Shown here: positions 8,652 through 19,525 of the stretch, piece by piece
How the letters are laid out: each line of letters starts with the position of its first letter
Numbering within the stretch: the stretch's first letter is position 1
From: Burkholderiales bacterium
GTDB taxonomy: Bacteria; Pseudomonadota; Gammaproteobacteria; Burkholderiales; Burkholderiaceae_C
Assembly (NCBI GenBank): GCA_947451035.1
Contig: CANFXR010000001.1
Location: 46,123 to 110,122, forward strand
Direction: 5' to 3'
DNA length: 64,000 nt
Made by a program: the position numbers and the translations under genes
The notes under the pieces: model-generated
Told to the model about the DNA's origin: nothing
What the model saw: the letters and a program-made list of their open reading frames with translations, nothing else
The model's database searches: none

Positions 8652-9643
8652 GGGATGATCCTCCGTTTGACGATGTGGCACTGATTGCTATCGGACGCAA
8701 CGAAGGCGACCGTCTGCGACGGTGTCTTGAGTCGTCACTGGGGCGGGTTTCATGTGTGGTCTATGTCGATTCAGGCTCAACAGATGGGTCTGCAGAACTT
8801 GCCGTGGGCATGGGCGTTCACGTGGTTGTCCTTGACACAGCCGTGCCGTTCACCGCCGCTCGGGCGCGCAATGAAGGCGCCCGTTTGGCGTTGCGCGCTA
8901 GTCCGGACACACGCTATCTGCAGTTCGTCGACGGAGACTGCGAAGTCGCCACCGGGTGGCTCGGTCATGCCAGGGCGTTCCTGGAGTCCCATCCGGCAGT
9001 GGTGGCTGTCTGTGGACGGCGCCGCGAGCGCTTCCCAGGCCAATCGATCTACAACCGCTTGTGCGACGCCGAGTGGGACACGCCGATTGGCGCCACGCGA
9101 GCCTTTGGTGGCGATGTCATGGTTCGTGCCGATGCGTTCGAGGCCGCGGGTAGATATCGCGACGAACTGATCGCGGGCGAAGACCCGGAGTTCGCCATTC
9201 GACTTCGGCAGGCCGGTGGCCAGTTGTGGCGATTGGACAACGAGATGACCTTGCACGACGCCGCGATGGTCAGCTTCAGTCAGTGGTGGAGACGCTCTGT
9301 GCGTGCGGGCTACGCATTCGCTCTGGGCGCGTCCATCCATGGCGCTCCACCAGAAAGACACTGGGTTCGCGAGTCCCGTCGCGCTTGGCTGTGGGGGCTT
9401 GTGATTCCTCTGATGTGCGTGGCCGCACTTCTTTCGGGGCATCCGATCCTCGCCGGGGTGGTGGCTTTGCTGTATCCGTTTCAGTGGAGTCGACTTTTTC
9501 TCTCGACTGAAGGGCCGGTACCTCTGAAAGTGGTGCGCTCGACGTTCCTTGTTCTTGGAAAGTTTGCCGAGGCTGTAGGGCAAATCAAGTTCTATTGCCA
9601 TCGCATTGTTGGGCGCCAGGCTAGATTGATCGAATACAAGTGA
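8648..9643 (+). CDS. family 2 glycosyltransferase with C-terminal membrane segments
   Basis: This is a GT-A enzyme of 331 residues. The N-terminus (ALIAIGRNEGDRLRRCLES) and VVYVDSGSTDGSAELA form the nucleotide-binding fold, and FVDGDCEV supplies the D-x-D-like metal site. AGEDPEFAIRLRQAGGQLW resembles the ED-x motif of processive-like GT2s. Hydrophobic segments at about 255-290 suggest membrane anchoring. It is translationally coupled to the acyltransferase gene before it. The sugar is unknown. Confidence 0.82.
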   Translation: MRDDPPFDDVALIAIGRNEGDRLRRCLESSLGRVSCVVYVDSGSTDGSAELAVGMGVHVVVLDTAVPFTAARARNEGARLALRASPDTRYLQFVDGDCEVATGWLGHARAFLESHPAVVAVCGRRRERFPGQSIYNRLCDAEWDTPIGATRAFGGDVMVRADAFEAAGRYRDELIAGEDPEFAIRLRQAGGQLWRLDNEMTLHDAAMVSFSQWWRRSVRAGYAFALGASIHGAPPERHWVRESRRAWLWGLVIPLMCVAALLSGHPILAGVVALLYPFQWSRLFLSTEGPVPLKVVRSTFLVLGKFAEAVGQIKFYCHRIVGRQARLIEYK

Positions 9644-9650
9644 TTTTTGT

Positions 9651-10910
9651 ATGACTCGTCCCGCCGTTGCCTATTTGGTTAATCAATACCCGAAGGTCAG
9701 CCACAGTTTTATTCGGCGGGAGATTTTGGCGCTCGAGCGGCTGGGCTTGGTCGTTCACCGCTGGGCATCTCGTGGATGGGATGCCGATTGTCCTGACCCC
9801 GCTGACTTGGCTGAGCAGCGCCGCACACGCTATTTGCTGGCTGCCGGTCGGTTGAGCTTGGTAACCGCTTTGTTGGGCACGCTTTTGACGAACCCCAAAG
9901 CCTTCATTTTCTCCGCAAGGCTGGCCTGGCAGTGCAGCCGTGGCAGTGATCGCCCATGGCCGGTTCACCTCGTCTATCTGGCGCAGGCCTGTGTTGCATT
10001 GAAATGGGCGCGCGAGGTCGGCGTGACCCACGTGCATGCGCACTTTGGCACCAATCCGACCGAGGTGGCCATGTTGTTGACTGCGCTTGGCGGTCCCCCT
10101 TTCAGCTTCACGGTTCATGGCCCCGAAGAGTTCGACAAACCCCAGTCGTTGCATCTGCAGCGCAAGATTCAGCGCTCGGCCTTCGTCGTGGCGATCAGTT
10201 CTTACGGCCGCAGCCAGATTTACCGCTGGGCTGCGCTGGCAGATTGGCCCAAAGTGCAGGTTGTCCATTGCGCCCTTGACGCGCAGTTCACCGATCGGCC
10301 GCTGCAGCCAGCAACGCATTTGCCCCGACTGGTGTGCGTCGGGCGACTTTGTGAGCAAAAAGGTCAGTTGCTGCTGATTCAAGCGGTGCAACTGCTGTTG
10401 AAGCAGGGCGTCGCCTGTGAGCTGGTCCTGGCTGGCGATGGCGAGATGCGAGCCGAGATCGAAGCGCTGATCCGGGAAGGTGGTTTGACCGAGAGGGTGC
10501 GCATCACCGGCTGGATTAGTGGCGAGCAGGTCGCGCGTGAACTTCAAACCGCTCGCGCCCTGGTGCTGCCCAGTTTTGCCGAGGGGTTGCCAGTGGTCAT
10601 CATGGAGGCGATGGCACTTGGCCGGCCAATCATCAGTACGTTTGTGGCCGGCATTCCAGAGTTGGTGCGGCCCGGGGAAAACGGTTGGCTGGTTCCTGCT
10701 GGCGATATCGAGGCGCTCGCGGGCGCGATGCGCGCTTGCCTCGAAGCCGCCCCGGATCGGCTCAATGCAATGGGCGCAGCCGGACGCGAGCGCGTTCTGC
10801 TGCATCACTGCGCTGATGTCGAAGCAGCCAAGCTAGCTGCGTGGTTTCAGCAATCGGCTGCTTCGGCCGATAAGCCGGCCATGTCTTACACCCCCGGACA
10901 ACCACGATGA
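9651..10910 (+). CDS. family 4/1 glycosyltransferase (GT-B)
   Basis: This is a retaining GT-B transferase of 419 residues, colanic-acid/WcaL-like. The N-domain starts AYLVNQYPKVSHSFIRREI, a typical opening of EPS GT4 enzymes. The C-domain holds VCVGRLCEQKGQLLLIQAV and the E-x7-E element PSFAEGLPVVIMEAMALG, which binds the nucleotide sugar. It lies 7 bp after the preceding transferase and overlaps the next start by four bases. Donor and acceptor are unknown. Confidence 0.85.
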   Translation: MTRPAVAYLVNQYPKVSHSFIRREILALERLGLVVHRWASRGWDADCPDPADLAEQRRTRYLLAAGRLSLVTALLGTLLTNPKAFIFSARLAWQCSRGSDRPWPVHLVYLAQACVALKWAREVGVTHVHAHFGTNPTEVAMLLTALGGPPFSFTVHGPEEFDKPQSLHLQRKIQRSAFVVAISSYGRSQIYRWAALADWPKVQVVHCALDAQFTDRPLQPATHLPRLVCVGRLCEQKGQLLLIQAVQLLLKQGVACELVLAGDGEMRAEIEALIREGGLTERVRITGWISGEQVARELQTARALVLPSFAEGLPVVIMEAMALGRPIISTFVAGIPELVRPGENGWLVPAGDIEALAGAMRACLEAAPDRLNAMGAAGRERVLLHHCADVEAAKLAAWFQQSAASADKPAMSYTPGQPR

Positions 10911-12142
10911 ACAGCGAACTGCCGACGGCGTTGGGTGCGGTCGCGAGCCTGCTGTTCGGTGTTCTGTGGGTTCCCGTGACCGTGTTTTCTTTACAAGTGT
11001 TCGCGGCGAGACCACATCAGTCCAACCAGGGCGGCCCAGCGGCAAATGGCGGGGGCCTTGATGACTCTGAATCCGAGCCGCGCCCACGGCTTGCCGTGTT
11101 AGTCCCTGCACACAACGAGGCGGTCGGTATCGCCGCGACCTTGATCGACGTGCTCTCGCAGCTGAACGCGGGCGACCGCTTGCTGGTGGTGGCAGATAAC
11201 TGCAGTGACGCGACGGCTGATGTCGCGCGGCACTGCGGCGCAGAGGTGATCGAGCGACAGCACGACACCTTGCGCGGAAAGGGCTACGCACTTGATTTCG
11301 GTTTGCAGCATCTGGCTACCGTGCCACCCGAGGTGCTGATCGTTGTTGATGCCGACTGCTCCTTGGACGCCTGCGCCTTGCAGCGCTTGGCGGTGGCGTG
11401 CGCCAGAACTCAGCGACCGGTTCAGGGCCTGTACCTGATGCACGCCCCCGTAAATGCCCCACTGGGCCGTCGCGTGGCCGCTTTCGCCTGGCGGGTCAAG
11501 AACTGGCTGCGCCCTTTAGGTGCATCCCGCTTGGGGATGCCGTGCCCGCTTATGGGGACCGGTATGGCCTTCCCGTGGATGTTGATCGGCGGCATGTCGC
11601 TGGCCACGGCGCATCTGGTGGAGGACATGAAGCTTGGCATCGAGTTGGCCCGTGCGGGATCTCCCCCACTGTTTGTTCCTGAAGCGAAGGTGAACAGCAT
11701 GTTTCCGCTGGCCCGCGAGGCCGTTCAGGCCCAACGAGCCCGTTGGGAACACGGGCACCTCTCGATGCTACTCACAGAAGGCCCAAGCCTCCTTGGCCGA
11801 GCGCTGGTGGCGTGGGATTTGCGCCTCGCGGCGATGGCGTTGGATCTGATGGTGCCGCCACTGACGCTGTTGCTGGGGTCGGTGCTGTTGGCCGTGGCCA
11901 CCGGTGTGGTGATGTTGTTGGTTGCTTCGGCCTTGCCGGCATGGGTCGCCTGTGGCTGCCTTACGTTGATGTTGGTTGCCATAGCCAGGGCTTGGTGGCT
12001 GGTTGGGCGTGACTTGTTGTCGTGGGGAGACCTACTTCGCGCACCTGCCCATGCCGTGCTGAAAATCCCGCTTTACTTGAAGTTCATCACCAACCGCCAA
12101 AAGGAGTGGGTGCGAACCGAACGACATGACGACAACTCCTGA
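10907..12142 (+). CDS. membrane family 2 glycosyltransferase
   Basis: This is a GT2 enzyme of 411 residues built like cellulose/hyaluronan-synthase relatives. It has an N-terminal membrane helix (8-30), and a GT-A core with AVLVPAHNEAVGIAATL, VVADNCSDAT and VDADCSLD. The motif QRARWEHGH is a Q-x-x-R-W-type acceptor site, and two or three C-terminal helices follow (around 310-370). The Q-x-x-R-W motif is common in processive or bitopic synthases, so it may add a sugar at the membrane face. It overlaps the next gene by 17 bp. Confidence 0.82.
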   Translation: MNSELPTALGAVASLLFGVLWVPVTVFSLQVFAARPHQSNQGGPAANGGGLDDSESEPRPRLAVLVPAHNEAVGIAATLIDVLSQLNAGDRLLVVADNCSDATADVARHCGAEVIERQHDTLRGKGYALDFGLQHLATVPPEVLIVVDADCSLDACALQRLAVACARTQRPVQGLYLMHAPVNAPLGRRVAAFAWRVKNWLRPLGASRLGMPCPLMGTGMAFPWMLIGGMSLATAHLVEDMKLGIELARAGSPPLFVPEAKVNSMFPLAREAVQAQRARWEHGHLSMLLTEGPSLLGRALVAWDLRLAAMALDLMVPPLTLLLGSVLLAVATGVVMLLVASALPAWVACGCLTLMLVAIARAWWLVGRDLLSWGDLLRAPAHAVLKIPLYLKFITNRQKEWVRTERHDDNS

Positions 12143-13256
12143 TCCCGATCCGGTTGCGTCCTTGCGGTCAACACACCAAGCCAGCGGACACACCGTCGAC
12201 TTCGGTCGCCACCTCTGTCTGGTGCTGGGACTGCCGTTTGACCTGATCGACCTAGATGCAGCCGTCGCTCGCATTCGTGCCGCCGTGGACTCGCGAACCC
12301 GGCTGTTCATCTCGACGCCGAACACCAACTTTGTTGTCGCCGCGATGCGTGACTCAGTGTTTCGGGACTCTGTTTTCCACAGCGACATGAGTCTCATGGA
12401 CGGAAAACCCTTGGTCTGGGCAGCCAGACTGATGGGCATTCCCGTACCGGAGCGTGTGAGCGGGGCCGACGTATTTGAAGCCTTGGGTCGACCAGGATCG
12501 GCCCCGATGTCGATCTATCTCTTCGGCGGACAACCAGGTATCTCTGCTAGGGCGGCGGCGAACATCAATGCCTCTCGGGGGCCCTTGAGTTGCGTCGGAT
12601 TCGATGAGGCTGGCTTTGGAAATATCGAAGACATGAGCGACGACGCGACCATTGATCGCATCAATGCCAGCGGAGCAGACTTTCTCGTGGTGTCACTGGG
12701 CGCAGCCAAGGGGCAAGCCTGGATCGAACATAACCTGGCGCGTTTGCAGGTTCCTGTCGTCAGCCACTTGGGCGCTGTCGTGGGTTTCGTTGCCGGTTCT
12801 GTGCGGCGCGCTCCACCATGGATGCGGTGGTCAGGGTTGGAGTGGCTGTGGCGGGTGAAGGAGGAACCGCAACTGTGGAGAAGATACGCCCGCGACGGTT
12901 TCGCCTTCCTTGGCCTGCTGGCGCTCCATGTGGTCCCGAATGCCCTGAGGCGACGCCCGCATGGGCGTACAAGCGAACCAGTTTCGCAGGCATGCCGGAT
13001 CAGCGAGTCAGCAACCAGCATGACGATTACTCTTGCGGGCACGCTAGGTGGCAGTGAACAGCAGGCACTCAAACAAATATGTCACGCCGGTGCCTGTGCA
13101 AGTCGCACGCTCACGATAGACCTGTCGGGCGTGATTGAAATAGACAACTCCTGTTTGGCCGCGCTGATGCTGCTTCAGGCACATCGCAGGCGCTGCGGGT
13201 TGAACGCAAAATTTCTTTACCCCACCTCCAGTCGCATACAGATCCCGAAAGACTAG
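12126..13256 (+). CDS. WecG/TagA/CpsF glycosyltransferase with C-terminal STAS-like domain
   Basis: Residues about 30-255 are a WecG/TagA/CpsF (GT26) transferase, shown by LFISTPNTNFVVAAMRD, SLMDGKPLVWAARLMG and VSLGAAKGQAWIE. Family members such as GumM and WecG add a uronic or N-acetyl-mannosamine-type sugar to a lipid-linked intermediate. After a linker, residues about 290-376 look like a STAS fold: ITLAGTL, then LTIDLSGVIEIDNSCLAAL with its D-x-S-like turn, then a closing helix. STAS domains are usually regulatory, so this may be a sensing or docking module. The STAS assignment is by pattern only. Confidence 0.8.
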   Translation: MTTTPDPDPVASLRSTHQASGHTVDFGRHLCLVLGLPFDLIDLDAAVARIRAAVDSRTRLFISTPNTNFVVAAMRDSVFRDSVFHSDMSLMDGKPLVWAARLMGIPVPERVSGADVFEALGRPGSAPMSIYLFGGQPGISARAAANINASRGPLSCVGFDEAGFGNIEDMSDDATIDRINASGADFLVVSLGAAKGQAWIEHNLARLQVPVVSHLGAVVGFVAGSVRRAPPWMRWSGLEWLWRVKEEPQLWRRYARDGFAFLGLLALHVVPNALRRRPHGRTSEPVSQACRISESATSMTITLAGTLGGSEQQALKQICHAGACASRTLTIDLSGVIEIDNSCLAALMLLQAHRRRCGLNAKFLYPTSSRIQIPKD

Positions 13257-13257
13257 T

Positions 13258-14607
13258 TTGACCTCCGAATCTGTCGAGTTACCGAAAACCCTGCGTCAGC
13301 GAGTAATAAGTGCAGGCGGTTGGGCGCTCGGCGGATATGCCATTGGACAAGTTCTGCGCTTGGCAAGCAACTTGATACTTGCCCGACTTTTGTTCCCCGA
13401 AGCTTTCGGGATCATGGCGATCGCTGGTGCGATTTACGTCGGCGTCGTCATGCTGACCGATGTCGGAATAGGCCAGAGCATCATCGTCCACCAAGATGGG
13501 GGTGACGACCTGTTTCTTGATACTGCATGGGTATTGCAGATAATAAAGGGCACCCTCATTGCAGTGATTCTTGCGCTTGGATCAGGGTGGGCTGCCGATT
13601 TCTATGCGGACAAGCGACTTCATGAGATCGTTCTTATCATTGCTGCTACCGCACTGATTGGTGGATTTAATTCAACCAAACTGCAAACAGCCCATCGAAA
13701 CATGCAGGAACGGCAATTTTTCTTGGTTAATCTGGTGTCGCAGGCGGTCAGCATCGTAACGATGGTTGCCTTGGCATTTCTTAATAAAAGCCCTTCCAGC
13801 CTCGCATGGGGGGGCGTCGCAGGCGCTATTTTTACCTGCGCAACAAGTCACTTTTATTATCCTGGCCGCCTCAACCGACTTCGTCTTGACCGGAGTCATA
13901 CGCATCAAATCATGAGGTTCGGGGGAATAGTTCTTGTGAGTTCGACATTAACATTTGCTTGTGGAGAAGGAAGCAAGCTGTTGATGGGCTCCCTCATTGA
14001 CATGAAGACGATGGGGATTATAAGTATCGCGACCTCATTGAGTGGTCTTTGTGTTGGTATGGCAACGATGCTTTCTGGGAGAATACTATTTCCGGCGTAT
14101 GCCGAATTGCACAGGGAGGCGGCCTACTGCAAATTATATTCAGCGGTAAGTAAGGCGAGGGCCGTGCAAATAATATTTATGTGCGCTGTCTCAATAATTA
14201 TTATTTTTATTTCACGTCCGCTGATTGGGTTTTTTTACGACTCAAGATACTCGGAGGTTGCTGCGATTTTGGAAATAATGGCAATTGGCAACTTGGCGGT
14301 TGCATTGAATGTTTCATACGAATGTTTGGACATGGCAATTGGTCGCCCTGACCTCAAAATAAGGGTTGTGATCGTCATGGCTGCTAGTCTATGGGCGGCA
14401 GTTTTCATTGGGCATCACTACTGGGGAAGCATGGGTGTAATTTATGGGATCGCTGCATCGGGGTGGCTGAGTTATCCATTTATTTCTTATATATATTCAA
14501 GGGTTGGATTCTGGTATCCTAAAATTGACTTCCCTGTAATTGTTATGTCTATAGTAGCCGTAATTATTGCTGTGCGACTTGGGCATGGGCTGCCGGAATT
14601 TATCTGA
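13258..14607 (+). CDS. wzx: Wzx-type oligosaccharide flippase (MOP superfamily)
   Basis: This is a polytopic inner-membrane protein of 449 residues with about 12-14 helices. The N-terminal signature GYAIGQVLRLASNLILARLL and LLFPEAFGIMAIAG is that of polysaccharide-biosynthesis flippases. It should flip the lipid-linked repeat unit to the periplasm for the Wzy-like protein. The start is TTG at 13258, one base after the preceding stop. Base composition turns AT-rich in the last third (about 14,130-14,560), unlike its neighbours, which hints at separate acquisition. Confidence 0.83.
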   Translation: MTSESVELPKTLRQRVISAGGWALGGYAIGQVLRLASNLILARLLFPEAFGIMAIAGAIYVGVVMLTDVGIGQSIIVHQDGGDDLFLDTAWVLQIIKGTLIAVILALGSGWAADFYADKRLHEIVLIIAATALIGGFNSTKLQTAHRNMQERQFFLVNLVSQAVSIVTMVALAFLNKSPSSLAWGGVAGAIFTCATSHFYYPGRLNRLRLDRSHTHQIMRFGGIVLVSSTLTFACGEGSKLLMGSLIDMKTMGIISIATSLSGLCVGMATMLSGRILFPAYAELHREAAYCKLYSAVSKARAVQIIFMCAVSIIIIFISRPLIGFFYDSRYSEVAAILEIMAIGNLAVALNVSYECLDMAIGRPDLKIRVVIVMAASLWAAVFIGHHYWGSMGVIYGIAASGWLSYPFISYIYSRVGFWYPKIDFPVIVMSIVAVIIAVRLGHGLPEFI

Positions 14608-14889
14608 TCAAGTCCGAAGCAATTTTTCTTGTCGGGAGTCTGGGCGGTAGAGAGTCGTCTGGGGCATCGGGGCGCTTCTTCGCGCCTGCTGCAGACTGCG
14701 CTAGCAAAAAACGCTAGACCGACAAAGCCCCCGCACCCATTCGAGCCCATAGCGTCGGTTGGTCACCTTGTCGCCATGATCGGTCGCGATGCCGAAACGT
14801 CCTAGCTCGCGCAATCTGGATTTGCCAAGGCCGACACCCTAAACGCTACACAGGCCATTCGGAAAATTCGATATTACCCTTCACAGACT
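14608..14889. other. gene-free interval between convergent wzx and DUF1501 gene
   Basis: No gene is supported in these 282 bases. A short hairpin, GGCGC (14671-14675) with GCGCC (14682-14686), and the inverted pair CTAGC/GCTAG around 14701-14717 lie where two transcripts converge. Neither is followed by a clear T-run in either direction, so a terminator is possible but unproven. Confidence 0.4.
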
Positions 14890-16263
14890 TCAAGCCAAGA
14901 ACCCCAAATTTGGTTTCGAAAATCTTCCAATGTTTGGCACGACGGTAGACAAGTCTGATGCTGGCACGCCAAACCAGGATGCGAGGGTGGCCGCATACTC
15001 ATCCACGGATGTGGTGGGGATCAATCGACCCTGCCCGGCGTCGTCCGGACTTCCCAGCGACACCGTCGGAAAGCGCCCGTAAATCCGATTGCCCAAGACC
15101 GCATCGCCCATGACGAAGTGGTGTCCGCCCCAACCGTGATCGGCACCTTGGCCGTTGCTTTGCAGGGCTCGGCCAAAATCGGAGGCCGTAAAGCTGGTCA
15201 CGTTGCCAGAAACGCCCATCGCAACCGTCGCCTGATAAAACGCGGTCATGGCGTCGGAAAGGTCTTTCAGTTTGGCCGCTTGGCCATTCACCAGATCTGC
15301 ATGGAAGTCGTAACCCCCCATCTGCACATAAAAAATCTGCCGCTTTTGTGCCAATCCACCTCGTGCTCCGATCAAACGGGCCACCATTTGCAGTTGTTTG
15401 CCGATGTCTGTGGTGGGGAAGGGCGTGCTCAGCGATACACCAGACAGAGCGGTGGTGACCAAAGACTCAGTTGCGATGGCACGGGATGAAACCTTGTTCA
15501 ACTCGCCTTCCATCAGTGTGCCGGTTCGTTGCTCCGTCATCAGTCTGCGTAACGCAGTGGCACCTGCGGCCGAGTAGTTGAACAGGCCACCCAATGCGTT
15601 CACCTTGACCGCACCATTGGTCGTGACTTGGTACTGGATCGTGTCGTTTCCAACCTGTGTGAGATTGTTGCCAGCCACTGACATCGCGATCGACACTCCA
15701 CTGCCGGTGTTGAATGCGCTGTTGGTTAGGTCGCCAATACGGCCCATCCAACCCGTGCTTGAGGCACGGTCTGGCAAGCCCGTTTGCCAGGCGCCCGCCT
15801 GGTCCGAGTGGGAGAACAGTTGGAAGGGCAAGGTGGCGCTGCCGTTCTTGTACTGCGCCTGGGTCGTAGGCGCACACAGAGTGCCCACATTAGCAAGCAC
15901 GGCGAGCTTCCCCTGATCAAAAACCGATTTCAAGCCACTCAGCGATCCGTGCATCGCCAAGGTGGGCCCGGTCCAACCCGTGGGACTGATCTGCTGGAGC
16001 GCAGAGATGGGCAAGGCGAGCGAACCTCTCCCTTTGGCGTAGAGGTCGTACTCCGCTGCGCTGATGGGAACGATCGTGTTTGACTGATCATTGCCCCCAC
16101 TGAGGTAGATGCAAACCAGAGCCTTGTAGTCGCTGGCTTGCTGTGCGCCGGCTGCCCCCATGGCGAGCAGGTTGGCTGCGAAGGGCGCCCCGGCCAAAGC
16201 CCCGAGCTTGGATGCCTGCCGAAGGAAGTTGCGGCGGCTTGATGAATCGTTGAGATTTTTCAT
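14890..16263 (-). CDS. DUF1501 family protein, Tat-exported
   Basis: This is a 457-residue member of the DUF1501 family, which has an alkaline-phosphatase/sulfatase-like fold. The N-terminus carries a twin-arginine signal (SSRRNFLRQASKLGALAG), and mature features include CIYLSGGNDQSNTIVP, GGYDFHADLV and DHGWGGHHFVMGD. Biochemical activity is unknown for the family. It starts 9 bp after the DUF1800 gene and forms a two-gene unit with it, a widespread pairing. AAGGGG lies about six bases before the ATG. Confidence 0.85.
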   Translation of the reverse strand: MKNLNDSSSRRNFLRQASKLGALAGAPFAANLLAMGAAGAQQASDYKALVCIYLSGGNDQSNTIVPISAAEYDLYAKGRGSLALPISALQQISPTGWTGPTLAMHGSLSGLKSVFDQGKLAVLANVGTLCAPTTQAQYKNGSATLPFQLFSHSDQAGAWQTGLPDRASSTGWMGRIGDLTNSAFNTGSGVSIAMSVAGNNLTQVGNDTIQYQVTTNGAVKVNALGGLFNYSAAGATALRRLMTEQRTGTLMEGELNKVSSRAIATESLVTTALSGVSLSTPFPTTDIGKQLQMVARLIGARGGLAQKRQIFYVQMGGYDFHADLVNGQAAKLKDLSDAMTAFYQATVAMGVSGNVTSFTASDFGRALQSNGQGADHGWGGHHFVMGDAVLGNRIYGRFPTVSLGSPDDAGQGRLIPTTSVDEYAATLASWFGVPASDLSTVVPNIGRFSKPNLGFLA

Positions 16264-16272
16264 GAATGCCCC

Positions 16273-18375
<2,103 letters not shown>

Positions 18376-18787
18376 TGTTTCTCCCACTGCTTAGGGTTGT
18401 CGATCCCGACAGGTTGCCTGTGGTTCGAGAGTTCTGATAGCCGGAAAAGGTATTCTTTTGACGAGGATCAAATGGACTGACAAGCAGCCCGGCTCTACGC
18501 CCAAATCAGAAAGCCCTCACGCCCCCATCTTGATCTCCGAAGTTCCAGCCGGCGACTGTTTGACCATCATTGAAGGCTCACCGACAGGGTCGGTATGGCT
18601 GGGAGCAGTGCCAGCAATGATGCATCCGTTCGCCGTTGCCCGACAGAGGAGTCGGGGCGTGGTTCGGTGAACATAGCTGACTCATCGGCAGCTTTCGGTG
18701 GCGCTTGAGGCATTCGCTGTAAGCGAGCACTGCCAGATGAAAGCAAATGTTTCCGAGCTCAGGCCCCACGTAAACTTCAATCGATTG
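18376..18787. other. gene-free interval between divergent DUF1800 gene and epsI
   Basis: These 412 bases should hold the promoters of both flanking transcripts. One 70-codon + frame starting at a TTG (18458) has neither a ribosome site nor a recognisable sequence and was not accepted. No strong -35/-10 pair or hairpin stood out. Confidence 0.4.
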
Positions 18788-19501
18788 ATGCCACCGACGA
18801 GCCCCATGAAGCCACTGACAGTTTCCATCATTCTGGCGATCCTCATGGGATCGGCCTCTGTGGCTGGCTTCGTGGCACGGCCGTCGACCAAAGCCGCTCA
18901 GGTCGGACCGCGCTTCGTGCTGGAAGACACCGTTCCCCATCAGTTTGGTGACTGGCACGAACTCGCTGAGCGTGGGGCCCGCGTCGTGGACCCGGGGACC
19001 AAGCAGTTGCTCGACAAGCTCTACAGCCAGATGCTCACCCGAACCTACGTGAACTCACGGGGCTATCAGGTGATGTTGTCGCTGGCGTATGGTGATGATC
19101 AACGTGGCGGGCTCGCGGCGCACAAGCCGGAGGTCTGCTACCCGGCTCAGGGCTTCACCTTGCTCGGATTGAATGAGGTGCAACTCGCCACACCGTTCGG
19201 GGATATTGCGGCCAAGCGGCTCTCGACCAGCATGGGTGTGCGCAAGGAGCCGGTGACCTACTGGTTCGCGGTGGGCGACACCGCCATCAAGAACAAGGTT
19301 CAGCAGCGGCTGGTTGAAATCAAGCTGAGCCTGACCGGCCAGATTCCCGACGGGCTGCTGTTTCGGGTCTCATCGATTGATGAGAACACCGCTGGCGCCT
19401 TCGCGGCCCAGGATCAATTCATTGCAGACTTGTTGGCCGCCGTCCCGGTCGATGAGCGCAAGCGCTTGAGCGGGCTGGGGAACAAGCCCGCCGGGGGCTG
19501 A
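18788..19501 (+). CDS. epsI: EpsI family protein (exosortase-associated, DUF3485)
   Basis: This is a 237-residue protein with one N-terminal membrane helix (SIILAILMGSASVAGFVA) and a periplasmic EpsI domain. Characteristic features are GDWHELA, TYVNSRGYQVMLSLAYGDDQ and HKPEVCYPAQGF. It includes the conserved Cys of the H-x-P-E-x-C-Y-P motif. EpsI proteins accompany or are fused to exosortases, and their exact role is unsettled. The start may also be ATG 18806 (MKPLTVSII). It stands alone between oppositely oriented genes, about 13 kb from xrtB. Confidence 0.82.
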   Translation: MPPTSPMKPLTVSIILAILMGSASVAGFVARPSTKAAQVGPRFVLEDTVPHQFGDWHELAERGARVVDPGTKQLLDKLYSQMLTRTYVNSRGYQVMLSLAYGDDQRGGLAAHKPEVCYPAQGFTLLGLNEVQLATPFGDIAAKRLSTSMGVRKEPVTYWFAVGDTAIKNKVQQRLVEIKLSLTGQIPDGLLFRVSSIDENTAGAFAAQDQFIADLLAAVPVDERKRLSGLGNKPAGG

Positions 19502-19522
19502 CGGGCGTCACCCCCGGCGGGC
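19486..19522. terminator. strong hairpin between convergent epsI and ugd
   Basis: A perfect 12-bp inverted repeat pairs GCCCGCCGGGGG (19486-19497) with CCCCCGGCGGGC (19511-19522), and an inner TGACG/CGTCA stem closes the loop. It spans the end of epsI and lies just past the ugd stop, as expected of a bidirectional terminator. The following T content is weak (ATTTC on +, TTGTT on -). Confidence 0.7.
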
Positions 19523-19525
19523 ATT

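Noticed and set aside
18458-18670. 70-codon + frame upstream of epsI
   Set aside because: TTG start, no ribosome site, no recognisable family, and it sits in an expected promoter region.
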